Assembly (NCBI RefSeq): GCF_019797825.1
Contig: NZ_CP081855.1
Coordinates: forward strand, 62,001 to 126,000
DNA length: 64,000 nt
DNA from: Limosilactobacillus panis
GTDB taxonomy: Bacteria; Bacillota; Bacilli; Lactobacillales; Lactobacillaceae
Reading direction: 5' to 3'
The notes under the pieces are model-generated. The model had not been told where the DNA came from, did no database searches, and saw only the letters and a list, made by a program, of their open reading frames with translations. Made by a program: the position numbers and the translations under genes. This document shows, piece after piece, positions 38,269-45,897 of this stretch (position 1 is the first letter of the stretch; every line of letters begins with the position of its first letter).

Positions 38269-38632
38269 TGCAACTGATCGTCCGGCAATTATTTTTGGCC
38301 TACAACCAGGTGCCAGTGTTACTTCCGATATGAAGCCGCTCTTTAACGGAATCGAAGAAGAACAGATTCCATCGGCAACGCGTGAAATTGATGTTGCCGA
38401 TGTTGTTCAGCGGGCTTACCAATCGGCCTTGAGTTCACGGCTGTCAGTAGGAATTGCCAATGATGGCAATCGTTTTATCGTTCACTATAAGAACCTTAAG
38501 GAAGACCAGCCATTGTTTGATGAAGTGATTACTGATCGTCAACAGTTACGTGATCTGGGTTCAAATGCTGCCCGTCTCGTCAAGGGAATTCCATTTAAGG
38601 GAATTACGTATAAAGGCAAAGGAACAAGATGA
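38258..38632 (+). CDS. pduH: Diol dehydratase reactivase small subunit
   Basis: This 124-residue subunit pairs with PduG and swaps with the dehydratase beta subunit during reactivation. IFGLQPGASV, GIEEEQIPSATREI and LGSNAARLVKGIPFK fit the family. ATG 38258 follows GAAGGAAG; the frame extends to 38234 only within pduG. Confidence 0.92.
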   Translation: MRTDATDRPAIIFGLQPGASVTSDMKPLFNGIEEEQIPSATREIDVADVVQRAYQSALSSRLSVGIANDGNRFIVHYKNLKEDQPLFDEVITDRQQLRDLGSNAARLVKGIPFKGITYKGKGTR

Positions 38633-38646
38633 ACAGGTGATTTTAT

Positions 38647-39234
38647 ATGATGCAATCTTTAGGATTTGTAGAATGTGATGGATTATCTGGTGCGCTTGTT
38701 GCTGCCGACCGGATGCTCAAGACAGCGAATGTTAAGCTAGAAGGCATCCACCAGAACATGGGCATTGACTGGGTTACCGTAAAGGTTTCTGGTGATATTT
38801 CTGCTGTGTCAGTTGCAGTTGAAACGATTAAGGAAACAATGCCTAAGGTCTATGTCACATCAACGGTTCTTGGTAGTCCAGCAAAGGGAACTGACAGGTT
38901 AGGGAATACCGACATTGCCCTGTTCCTAAAGAAAAAGGACAGTGCTAAGGAACCGCCAATTAAGGAAGAACCTGTGAAGGAAGCAAAGCCTGCTTCACCT
39001 ACCACTCCGGTAGAAGAAGCGGGAAAGCCAGTAACAGATTCAACGCCTTCTGAGTCAGCAACGGAGACATCAACTAAGGACTCAGCTGATAGCTCTGCTG
39101 ATGCTGACGATGGCAGTGATAAGAATCAGGATAGTCAAAAAGCAACTTGTAATCTTTGTGGTGATCCTAAGTGTCCAAGAAAACTTGGCGAGCCACACAA
39201 GAAGTGCATTCACTACAAGGAATTAAAAAAATAG
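38647..39234 (+). CDS. pduK: Microcompartment shell protein PduK
   Basis: This 195-residue protein has an N-terminal BMC domain (LGFVECDGLSGALVAADRML to about residue 85), a long low-complexity Pro/Glu/Ser/Asp linker, and a C-terminal cysteine cluster, CNLCGDPKCPRKLGEPHKKC. PduK proteins carry such a tail, which may bind a metal or iron-sulfur centre. A minor shell component. Confidence 0.92.
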   Translation: MMQSLGFVECDGLSGALVAADRMLKTANVKLEGIHQNMGIDWVTVKVSGDISAVSVAVETIKETMPKVYVTSTVLGSPAKGTDRLGNTDIALFLKKKDSAKEPPIKEEPVKEAKPASPTTPVEEAGKPVTDSTPSESATETSTKDSADSSADADDGSDKNQDSQKATCNLCGDPKCPRKLGEPHKKCIHYKELKK

Positions 39235-39246
39235 GAGGAATTTATT

Positions 39247-39534
39247 ATGAATAACGCATTAGGAATGATCGAAACTCGGGGCTTAGTTGCATCAATCGAA
39301 GCTGCCGATCAAATGGTAAAGGCTGCTAACGTTCAAATGACTGGACAAGAAAAGATTGGTAGTGGATTGGTAACTGTTATGATCCGTGGTGATGTTGGTG
39401 CCGTTAAGGCTGCCGTTGACGCTGGTGTTCAAGCAGCTGAAAACGTTGGTGAAGTTGTATCATCTTACGTAATCCCACGTCCACACGATGAAGTTGAAAA
39501 GATTTTGCCAAAGGTTAACGACGACGCTGAATAA
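39247..39534 (+). CDS. pduJ: Microcompartment shell protein PduJ (BMC-H)
   Basis: This 95-residue hexameric shell protein is nearly the twin of PduA ([38 protein letters not shown]). PduJ is an abundant facet protein. AGGAGGAATT lies just before the start. In related operons pduL comes next; here it does not. Confidence 0.94.
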   Translation: MNNALGMIETRGLVASIEAADQMVKAANVQMTGQEKIGSGLVTVMIRGDVGAVKAAVDAGVQAAENVGEVVSSYVIPRPHDEVEKILPKVNDDAE

Positions 39535-39618
39535 TTCTAAGTGAATTATCACAGGTGCATTGGCTGGCAGGGTTCTGAACACCAGTAAGCTAACATTCGG
39601 AATACTTGCCTACTATGC

Positions 39619-39664
39619 GGGGGTGGGAAGATGAAATCATATGTGATAGCTTCTTCCCACTCCC
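39619..39664 (+). other. Stem-loop in the pduJ-pduM gap
   Basis: GGGGTGGGAAGATG leftward and CTTCTTCCCACTCCC rightward form a long imperfect stem with an AT loop around 39640. No T-run follows. It sits where pduL is expected in related operons. It may stabilise or process the shell-gene mRNA. Confidence 0.5.
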
Positions 39665-39696
39665 AATCTTGTAAAGAAACTCTAGGGGGTGTGTTG

Positions 39697-40200
39697 ATGG
39701 ATGACCTAATAGAAGAGGTTATACAACGGTTGAAAGAACGGCAGAACAGTGAAACAACCGTCACTTTTGACCAGCAGATAAACCCACCCGATGAGCAAAC
39801 CTTTATTAATCACGAGAAAGTCATTCTTGAGGATACTTCAATTAGCTTTATCGCTGATTTGTACTCAATGAAAAATGATAATCCTTGGGTAGCTTGGATT
39901 CTACAGGGGATTAAATACGGTGTGCGTTTCTTTATTAAGATTGATAAACAGATGGTTAGCTTTATCCCAAGAATGATGGTTCTAGACTGGCCAATCATAT
40001 TTGTTGTTGGTGACAAGTCACCATTGATTGCAAGTCGTGGCCGAATCATTTCAAGAGGCGAAATTGCGGCTTTTCCAGACAATTCAATTCTTGTTAAGTA
40101 CTACAAACAATTTCTTACTGATGAAGCAAAGAATATTTGTCGGTATAAAAATATTACAGTTAAAGTTAGGACTGAAGAAGATTGTATATGGCTAAAGTAG
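39697..40200 (+). CDS. pduM: Microcompartment assembly protein PduM
   Basis: This 167-residue protein, close to the usual PduM length, starts with a short amphipathic helix (LIEEVIQRLKERQ). SFIPRMMVLDWPIIFVVGDKSP (in parts MMVLDWPII and VVGDKSPLIASRGRII) is consistent with the family. PduM is a structural component needed for normal compartment assembly. GGGGGTG before ATG 39697 sets the start; an upstream in-frame extension to 39631 falls in the stem-loop. Confidence 0.8.
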   Translation: MDDLIEEVIQRLKERQNSETTVTFDQQINPPDEQTFINHEKVILEDTSISFIADLYSMKNDNPWVAWILQGIKYGVRFFIKIDKQMVSFIPRMMVLDWPIIFVVGDKSPLIASRGRIISRGEIAAFPDNSILVKYYKQFLTDEAKNICRYKNITVKVRTEEDCIWLK

Positions 40201-40457
40201 TGGGAAGCGTTGTTTCCACACAAAAAGATCCATCATTAATTGGAAAAAAGTTGATGATTGTGCAACCAGTTGATTCCGACAGGAAGAATATTCGTCATGA
40301 GGAAGTGGCTGCTGACTATGTCAATTCCGGAATTGGTGAATATGTATTAGTCGTTAGAGGTGCTGGTGCTCGACGCGCCGATAAAGGGGCTAATAAGAGT
40401 CCAGAAGACGTCACCGATTGTGCAATTGTCGGAATAATTGATCGTTTTGATAAATAG
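40188..40457 (+). CDS. pduN: Microcompartment vertex protein PduN (BMC-P)
   Basis: This 89-residue EutN/CcmL-type protein forms pentamers that cap the vertices. AKVVGSVVSTQKDPSLIGKKLM and GIGEYVLVVRGAGAR are typical. It overlaps the end of pduM by 13 bases. ATG 40188 matches the family start. Confidence 0.93.
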   Translation: MAKVVGSVVSTQKDPSLIGKKLMIVQPVDSDRKNIRHEEVAADYVNSGIGEYVLVVRGAGARRADKGANKSPEDVTDCAIVGIIDRFDK

Positions 40458-40474
40458 AAAATGGAGGAATCATA

Positions 40475-41062
40475 ATGGCTATTTACACAAAAGGTGGTGA
40501 CAAAGGTAAGACAAGCTTGTTTGATGGTGCAAGGGTCGAAAAGGACTCGTTGCGTGTTGATACTTACGGGACATTTGATGAACTAAATGCCAATATTAGT
40601 TTGGCAGATAAGTTTTGCCAAAATCCAGAAAATAAGAAACTTTTGCAAACCATAGAATATAAGATGTTCTTCTTGCAAGGTGAGATTGCGACAGAAAATG
40701 TTGAGACCTTTGCCAAACACAGCAAGCTGATTACCGATAATGATACTCACCAATTAGAGCATGTTATAGATGAGTATTTAGCCAAACTGCCTAAAGTACA
40801 CAGCTTCATTTTGCCGGGAGCTAGTGTTGCTGGGGCACAGCTTCATATTTGTCGGACGGTATGCCGTCGTGCTGAACGGGACTTTGTAAAACTGTCACGG
40901 ACAGTAAGTTTCCGTCCAGAATTGGAACGCTATATTAACCGCCTATCTGACTTTCTTTATGTCATAGCTCGTGAAGAAGACTATGAGGATTATGTAAATA
41001 AATTAACTGATAAAGTACTCAAGATTTATCAACTTTATCAGGCTTCAAAGGATGTGCGTTAA
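40475..41062 (+). CDS. pduO: ATP:cob(I)alamin adenosyltransferase (PduO N-terminal type)
   Basis: This 195-residue enzyme has IYTKGGDKGKTSLFDGARV, FILPGASVAGAQLHICR, RRAERDFV and INRLSDFLYVIARE. It regenerates adenosylcobalamin for PduCDE. In Salmonella PduO this domain is fused to a PduO-C domain; here the latter is the next gene, four bases away. A second copy is at 1137. Confidence 0.93.
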   Translation: MAIYTKGGDKGKTSLFDGARVEKDSLRVDTYGTFDELNANISLADKFCQNPENKKLLQTIEYKMFFLQGEIATENVETFAKHSKLITDNDTHQLEHVIDEYLAKLPKVHSFILPGASVAGAQLHICRTVCRRAERDFVKLSRTVSFRPELERYINRLSDFLYVIAREEDYEDYVNKLTDKVLKIYQLYQASKDVR

Positions 41063-41065
41063 ACA

Positions 41066-41590
41066 ATGGATGAAGATCAACTTAAAAAAGTTATTCGTAA
41101 CATTATGAGTGAAACTCAAAGTAAGAGCAGTTCTTCAACAAACGTATCTGGAACAATTAAGGAAAGCTCACTTGATGCAATGTTTGATCGTCACAAGATG
41201 GAACGTGTGATTGATGCAGCTGTTGACAAGGCCAATGAAATTGGCGTTGGTGTAACAATTGCCATCATGAAGAATAATCAAGTTCTTCAAATGAGCTACC
41301 ACATGCCAAATGCTAACTTAGTAAGTTGTACGCTTGCTCCAAAGAAGGCATGGTCGGCCTTAGCAATGAAGGAACCAACTAAGGATATTAGCCCCGATAT
41401 CCAACCAGGTGCAGGTCTGTATCAAATGGAAACCATGCTCGATGGTCGTCTGGCATCATTTGCTGGCGGGATTCCGTTGGTTATTGATGGCAAGATGATT
41501 GGTTCAATTGGCGTTAGCGGTGGTCTTGTTGAAGAAGACGAAGCCATTTGTGAAGCCGCTGTTGCTGCATTCCTTAAGGAAACTAAGTAA
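41066..41590 (+). CDS. PduO-C / GlcG-HbpS-like protein with encapsulation-type N-terminus
   Basis: This 174-residue protein. Residues 1-45 form a targeting-like helix (QLKKVIRNIMSETQ) plus a Ser/Thr linker. The rest (AVDKANEIGVGVTIAIMKN to GSIGVSGGLVEEDEAICEAA) is the GlcG/HbpS domain that forms the C-terminal half of long PduO proteins, which binds haem or a related cofactor. Splitting gives it its own targeting signal. Exact function is unknown. Confidence 0.85.
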   Translation: MDEDQLKKVIRNIMSETQSKSSSSTNVSGTIKESSLDAMFDRHKMERVIDAAVDKANEIGVGVTIAIMKNNQVLQMSYHMPNANLVSCTLAPKKAWSALAMKEPTKDISPDIQPGAGLYQMETMLDGRLASFAGGIPLVIDGKMIGSIGVSGGLVEEDEAICEAAVAAFLKETK

Positions 41591-41644
41591 CAGTAAAGCA
41601 AACGTAAATTCTCTTTATCGCTGAATTAATTTTGGAGGCAACTT

Positions 41645-42766
41645 ATGGAAAAATATAGTATGCCAACCCGGATTTACTCGGGTACTGATAGCTTAGATAA
41701 GCTTAATGAATTTAAAAATGAAAGTATTTTGATGGTATGTGATGCCTTTCTGCCAGGTACACCAACACTAAAGAAGATTGAAGACGAAATTGATCCTTCT
41801 AACAAGTGTGAAGAATTCTCTGACGTTAAGCCAGATCCACCGCTGACCAACATCATGGAAGGGATCCAACAATTCCTGAAGTTACGGCCAACAATTATGG
41901 TTGCTATTGGTGGTGGTTCCGCCATCGATACTGCTAAGGCTATCCGGTTCTTTGGTGAGAAGATCGGTAAGTTAGACATCAAGTGCTTTATTGCTGTTCC
42001 AACAACTAGTGGTACTGGTTCTGAAGTTACTAACACAGCCGTTGTTTCTGATACTGAGGCAAAGCGGAAGATTCCAATTTTGGAAGACTACTTAACTCCA
42101 GATATTGCTCTTCTGGACCCAGAATTAGTCATGACGGCACCAAAGAGCGTTACTGCATTCTCTGGTATGGACGTTTTGACCCATGCCCTGGAAGCATTGG
42201 TTGCCACTAACGCAACGCTGTTCTCTGACGCCTTAGCCGAAGAAGCAATTGATGTTATTACCCACTGCTTGGTAGAATGTTACCAACACGGTGACAACAC
42301 CAAGGCACGGAAGATCGTCCACGAAGCATCAAATATTGCTGGGACTGCCTTTAACAACGCCGGCTTAGGGATTTGCCACTCAATTGCTCACCAAATCGGT
42401 GCTAACTTCCATGTTCCTCATGGCTTGGCTAACACGATGCTTCTCCCATATGTTGTTGCTTACAACACTTCCAATTCGAAGACAGCAATGCACAAGGTCG
42501 CTGTTGCTGCTAAGAAGGCAGGAATTGCTGCACCAAGTGTCGGTGACAAGTTGGCCGTTCAACGGATGATTGGTAAGATTCGTCAAATGGCTCGTCATAT
42601 GGATTGCCCAATGACCTTGAAGGACTTTGGTGTTGACCCTAAGGACGCTTATGCAGCTGCTGACACAGTTGTTGCTAACGCTAAGAAGGATGCAACATTC
42701 CCAACAAACCCAGTTGACCCAACTGATGAAGATTTGAAGAAAGTATATGAAGCTGTTATTCGCTAA
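41645..42766 (+). CDS. pduQ: Iron-dependent alcohol dehydrogenase (1,3-propanediol / 1-propanol dehydrogenase)
   Basis: This 373-residue type III alcohol dehydrogenase has MVAIGGGSAIDTAKAIRF, VPTTSGTGSEVTNTAVV and the metal ligands in SGMDVLTHALEAL and GLGICHSIAHQIGA...PHGLANTMLLP. It reduces 3-hydroxypropionaldehyde or propanal with NADH. In related operons pduP sits just before it; here only 54 bases separate it from the preceding gene. GGAGGC lies upstream. Confidence 0.93.
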   Translation: MEKYSMPTRIYSGTDSLDKLNEFKNESILMVCDAFLPGTPTLKKIEDEIDPSNKCEEFSDVKPDPPLTNIMEGIQQFLKLRPTIMVAIGGGSAIDTAKAIRFFGEKIGKLDIKCFIAVPTTSGTGSEVTNTAVVSDTEAKRKIPILEDYLTPDIALLDPELVMTAPKSVTAFSGMDVLTHALEALVATNATLFSDALAEEAIDVITHCLVECYQHGDNTKARKIVHEASNIAGTAFNNAGLGICHSIAHQIGANFHVPHGLANTMLLPYVVAYNTSNSKTAMHKVAVAAKKAGIAAPSVGDKLAVQRMIGKIRQMARHMDCPMTLKDFGVDPKDAYAAADTVVANAKKDATFPTNPVDPTDEDLKKVYEAVIR

Positions 42767-42794
42767 TACTATACTGTAATGGGGATGGATATTC

Positions 42795-43139
42795 ATGAGT
42801 CGTAATATTGAGCGTACAATCCAGGAATATGTTCCTGGTAAACAGGTAACGTTGGCACATATTGTCGCCAATCCTACTCCCGACATTTACGAGAAGCTGG
42901 GGATTCAAACGCCAAAGAATGCGTTAGGAATTTTGACCATTACGCCAAGCGAGGCGTCAATCATTGCTGGCGATATTGCTACGAAGTCGAGCAGCGTTAC
43001 GCTTGGGTTTATAGATCGGTTCAGCGGCTCAGTAGTAATCGTTGGAGAGGTTGCAGAAGTCGAATCAGCTCTAAAGAATGTCATCACTAAGTTGCATGAC
43101 TTACTGGGATTCGACATTCCTGAAATAACAAGGACATAG
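42795..43139 (+). CDS. pduU: Microcompartment shell protein PduU (BMC-H, permuted)
   Basis: This 114-residue circularly permuted BMC protein has an N-terminal hairpin ([19 protein letters not shown]) that forms the six-stranded barrel plugging the pore, then [20 protein letters not shown] and [17 protein letters not shown]. Last gene of the operon; pduV, normally next, is displaced to 45407. Confidence 0.93.
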   Translation: MSRNIERTIQEYVPGKQVTLAHIVANPTPDIYEKLGIQTPKNALGILTITPSEASIIAGDIATKSSSVTLGFIDRFSGSVVIVGEVAEVESALKNVITKLHDLLGFDIPEITRT

Positions 43140-43220
43140 TGTTTCAATCATGTGCGAAGCCTCCTACTAATCTTAGGGTGCCTTAATGTGTTACCGAAAA
43201 AGTGATTGAAATTAAAATGG

Positions 43221-43254
43221 GGCTGGAGAATTACGATTTTCCAGCCTTATTTTT
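43221..43254 (+). terminator. Intrinsic terminator of the pdu operon
   Basis: GGCTGGA (43221-43227) pairs with TCCAGCC (43240-43246), followed by TTATTTTT. It lies 80 bases after pduU. A separate 9-base inverted pair, TTTCAATCA (43142-43150) / TGATTGAAA (43203-43211), frames the gap. Confidence 0.8.
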
Positions 43255-43274
43255 CACAGAAATTAGGGATAATT

Positions 43275-44057
43275 ATGAGTAAAGAACTTAACATTGCTAA
43301 CGGCGTCAATATTCGTGACCTTGGTGGCTACCCAACTGTCGACGGGACAATGGTAAAGAAACATCAACTTATTCGGAGTGGTTACCTGTCGGACCTTACT
43401 TATAAGGACCAGCGAGCCCTTTATGATTACGGTGTACGGACGATTATTGACCTGCGGACCACCGCAGAAGTTCACCAGTATCCGGACCGCCTCCTACCCA
43501 CGATGAGGGCCATCTGGGTTCCAATCCTCCAGGAAAGAATGGGGGACGCGGTCGTGCGGAAGCGGGTCTTTAAGGACCCCGTGAACAATTCCAAGGCCGG
43601 CTTTCAGCACATGCTCCGCCTCTATCTCCGGCTGGTGGCATCACCAAAAGCGCAGCAGTCCTACCATCGCTTCCTCATGGCCCTGGCCACCGCCCTTCCC
43701 AACGGTGGGGTCCTCTTTCACTGCTCCACGGGTAAGGACCGTACCGGAATTGCGGCAATGATTGTCCTTCATCTTCTGGGGGTCACGCCAAAGGCAATTC
43801 TCCAGGATTACTTATTGACAAATGAATTATCGGCCATGCGGGTCAACCAGCGAATGAGTGAGGCCCGCCAGGTCAGTATTGCTCCCGAATACCTAAAATC
43901 AATTTTCGACATTTCAACGGTTCGCCCACTTTATTATGACTTTGCTACGGCGGCGATTAAGTACTTGTATGGTGACTTTGATTCGTACGCTAAAAAGCAG
44001 CTAAACGTAAGCAATGGGCTGGTTGAAACTTTACGCAGTAATTGCTTAAGTAATTAA
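43275..44057 (+). CDS. Tyrosine-protein phosphatase family protein (Y_phosphatase3 type)
   Basis: This 260-residue protein has the CX5R loop HCSTGKDRTG (Cys150, Arg156) and an N-terminal NIRDLGGYPTVDG block, as in lipid/tyrosine phosphatases of the LipA/PTP3 group. Base composition rises in G+C within this gene, marking the edge of the island. Substrate unknown. AGGGATAATT precedes ATG 43275; an upstream frame to 43206 overlaps the terminator. Confidence 0.8.
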   Translation: MSKELNIANGVNIRDLGGYPTVDGTMVKKHQLIRSGYLSDLTYKDQRALYDYGVRTIIDLRTTAEVHQYPDRLLPTMRAIWVPILQERMGDAVVRKRVFKDPVNNSKAGFQHMLRLYLRLVASPKAQQSYHRFLMALATALPNGGVLFHCSTGKDRTGIAAMIVLHLLGVTPKAILQDYLLTNELSAMRVNQRMSEARQVSIAPEYLKSIFDISTVRPLYYDFATAAIKYLYGDFDSYAKKQLNVSNGLVETLRSNCLSN

Positions 44058-44075
44058 TGTTTCTTAGGACAGGGG

Positions 44076-44642
44076 ATGATGCGGTTAATGAGCATGTTAG
44101 CAATTATTATGGTCTATGTGGGCATTAATATTGATACCTTCATCGCCTTGCTGTTTGTCATTCGTCGTTACCGCATCCTCACGCCAATGGTTGGCTTTAT
44201 CTTGGCGGAAATGGTTCTGTGGATAATCGGGGTGGTGCTCGGCAAGACCATCACGACCATCTTTCCCGACTGGATCACAGGCCTGATGGGCTTTGTCCTC
44301 TTATACCTCGCCTTTCGTTCGGACAATCAGGAGGTTCAGGAGGCCAAGAACGGTATCTTTAAAATATTTTTCCTTTGCCTGAGCCTCGGTGGCGATAACC
44401 TGGCAATCTATATTCCATGGGCGGGGCCTTTGCATATGTCAGCAATTCTGCTCATTACGGCCGTATTTTTGGTGAGCTCGGTCATTGCCATTTACCTGAT
44501 AAAGTTGATATCAAACTTGCGACCATTGACGTTTGTTTTGGAAAAGTACGGCAGTTATTGTACAAGAATTATATATTTTTGCGCTGGCCTTTATATTATT
44601 TTTAACAGCCGCGTGCTGGAGCACATTGTCGCTCTGTTGTGA
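44076..44642 (+). CDS. Cad-family (CadD-like) membrane transporter
   Basis: This 188-residue integral membrane protein has five or six hydrophobic segments. IMVYVGINIDTFIALLFVI at the N-terminus and LCLSLGGDNLAIYIPWAG in the middle are typical of the cadmium-resistance (Cad) / LysE-like transporter family. It may export a cation, but the substrate is not visible. ATG 44076 follows AGGACAGGGG closely; ATG 44088 is an alternative. Confidence 0.72.
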   Translation: MMRLMSMLAIIMVYVGINIDTFIALLFVIRRYRILTPMVGFILAEMVLWIIGVVLGKTITTIFPDWITGLMGFVLLYLAFRSDNQEVQEAKNGIFKIFFLCLSLGGDNLAIYIPWAGPLHMSAILLITAVFLVSSVIAIYLIKLISNLRPLTFVLEKYGSYCTRIIYFCAGLYIIFNSRVLEHIVALL

Positions 44643-44658
44643 GTAAGGAAGTGATAAG

Positions 44659-45195
44659 ATGGTAAATATTGGTGTCCTGGTTGGGAGCCTTAGTAAACAT
44701 TCTTATAGTCAAAAAATTGCTAATTATTTGATGACGCGGTCACAGGCGGTCAAATTTGTGCAAGTCAACTATGATATTTTGCCGCTATATAACCCCGACC
44801 TGGAAAAGAAGCCGCCACTGGAATGGCAAGTTTTCCGGAAGGTAATCGATAAGATGGATGCGCTCCTTATCGTCACCCAGGAATACAATTTCTCAATCCC
44901 GGGTGGGTTAAAGAATGCGATTGACGTTGTCTCGGTACCTTCACCGCGTCCCCACATTTATCACAAGCCGGTCTTGCTGGTGACGGACTCGTCGGGGAGC
45001 CGTGGTGGGGCGAACGCCAATGCCCATATCCAGCAGATGCTGCGCTACATGGGGATGGACGTGATGAACGCGTTTATTACGATTGGCAATGTTCAACAGG
45101 ACTTTGACGCCAACGACCAGCTGATTAACCACGATGTGATGAAAGAATTAGATAACTCCCTGAATGATTTCATTAAGGGACTAGATACCAAGTAG
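44659..45195 (+). CDS. NAD(P)H-dependent FMN reductase family protein, copy 2
   Basis: This 178-residue protein aligns along its whole length with the product of 301-837 (GVLVGSLSKHSYSQ, LPLYNPDLEKKPPLEWQVF, TQEYNFSIPGGLKNAID) with mostly conservative changes. Same strand, 44 kb away, so the pair forms direct repeats around the B12/pdu block. It is more G+C-rich than copy 1. Function as for copy 1. Confidence 0.82.
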   Translation: MVNIGVLVGSLSKHSYSQKIANYLMTRSQAVKFVQVNYDILPLYNPDLEKKPPLEWQVFRKVIDKMDALLIVTQEYNFSIPGGLKNAIDVVSVPSPRPHIYHKPVLLVTDSSGSRGGANANAHIQQMLRYMGMDVMNAFITIGNVQQDFDANDQLINHDVMKELDNSLNDFIKGLDTK

Positions 45196-45205
45196 GGTGT
45201 CGAAT

Positions 45206-45236
45206 GGGCTCATGTCTTCGGACGTGTGCCTTTTTT
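45206..45236 (+). terminator. Intrinsic terminator with TTCG loop
   Basis: GGGCTCATGTC (45206-45216) and GACGTGTGCC (45221-45230) form a stem with one mismatch and one G-U pair, closed by TTCG and followed by six T. It ends the FMN reductase transcript. Confidence 0.8.
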
Positions 45237-45284
45237 CTTAGGCTCTTCGTCGATTGGTAGGATGAAAAGAGTAAGTAGCCAACA

Positions 45285-45351
45285 AGGCTATAATGTACTA
45301 AATATACAGATGAAATAGAAAATTCATCTTATACTTAGGGCATTATAGCCT
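45285..45351. repeat. 67-base imperfect hairpin, possible miniature element
   Basis: The ends AGGCTATAATG (45285-45295) and CATTATAGCCT (45341-45351) are exact inverted repeats. The interior continues the pairing (CTAAATATA/TATACTTAG and GATGAA/TTCATC) to an AT-rich loop. There is no T-run. It may be a small palindromic mobile repeat or a convergent transcript end near the island edge. Confidence 0.6.
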
Positions 45352-45406
45352 GTCTTCCCGGTCTATTTCTATTTGTGTAAGGATGGGCGACCTTCTCCGG
45401 CAGCCA

Positions 45407-45838
45407 CTAATCGTTTTTTAGTGCTTCCCGTACTTGGTTGATGTTTTGCCCCGTCATTGATGAGATGGGGATGACTTTTTTGACGCCCGCGCTGAGCAGC
45501 AATTTGCGGGAGTACTCAATATCATCAGCCGTGGCCTTGTCAATCTTGGTCACAAGTCCCAGGGTTGGCTTAGGAAAGGCGGAACAGAAGCCGGCTGGAT
45601 AGATGAGGCGGCGGTCCGTCGCACTTTGCAAGAGGACTACGATGTCGGCATCAGTTGACGTTGTCCGTAGGTAGCGCATCATATTGTGGTGCTCCATGTA
45701 TTCGCCGGGAGTATCGATAAAATTAGCCGAGAACTCCATTGCTTGGGTTTTATCATACTTGATTTGCTGGTTCTTGAGTCGCTGCATTAATGTGGTCTTA
45801 CCACAACCGATGGGGCCAATCAACATTGCACGTTTCAT
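45407..45838 (-). CDS. pduV: PduV/EutP-family small GTPase
   Basis: This 143-residue protein has the P-loop MLIGPIGCGKTTLMQR and the G3/G4 motifs DTPGEYMEH and LVTKIDKA. PduV is a Ras-like GTPase linked to microcompartment movement or placement. Here it sits 2.3 kb beyond pduU, on the opposite strand and outside the operon terminator. GAGGTG upstream (minus strand) makes ATG 45838 the start; a GTG at 45847 lies inside that site. Confidence 0.9.
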   Translation of the reverse strand: MKRAMLIGPIGCGKTTLMQRLKNQQIKYDKTQAMEFSANFIDTPGEYMEHHNMMRYLRTTSTDADIVVLLQSATDRRLIYPAGFCSAFPKPTLGLVTKIDKATADDIEYSRKLLLSAGVKKVIPISSMTGQNINQVREALKND

Positions 45839-45897
45839 TAGTATCACCTCACACCCTCATCATACTATTAATTAACACAAATAACAGTGCTTTCACC

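Noticed and set aside
39631..39696. Remnant of pduL, or an N-terminal extension of PduM
   Set aside because: The in-frame extension overlaps a hairpin, lacks its own ribosome binding site and shows no PduL motif; ATG 39697 has a good site.
43142..43211. Regulatory RNA after pduU
   Set aside because: A 9-base inverted pair frames the region, but the interior shows no further convincing structure and a normal terminator follows.
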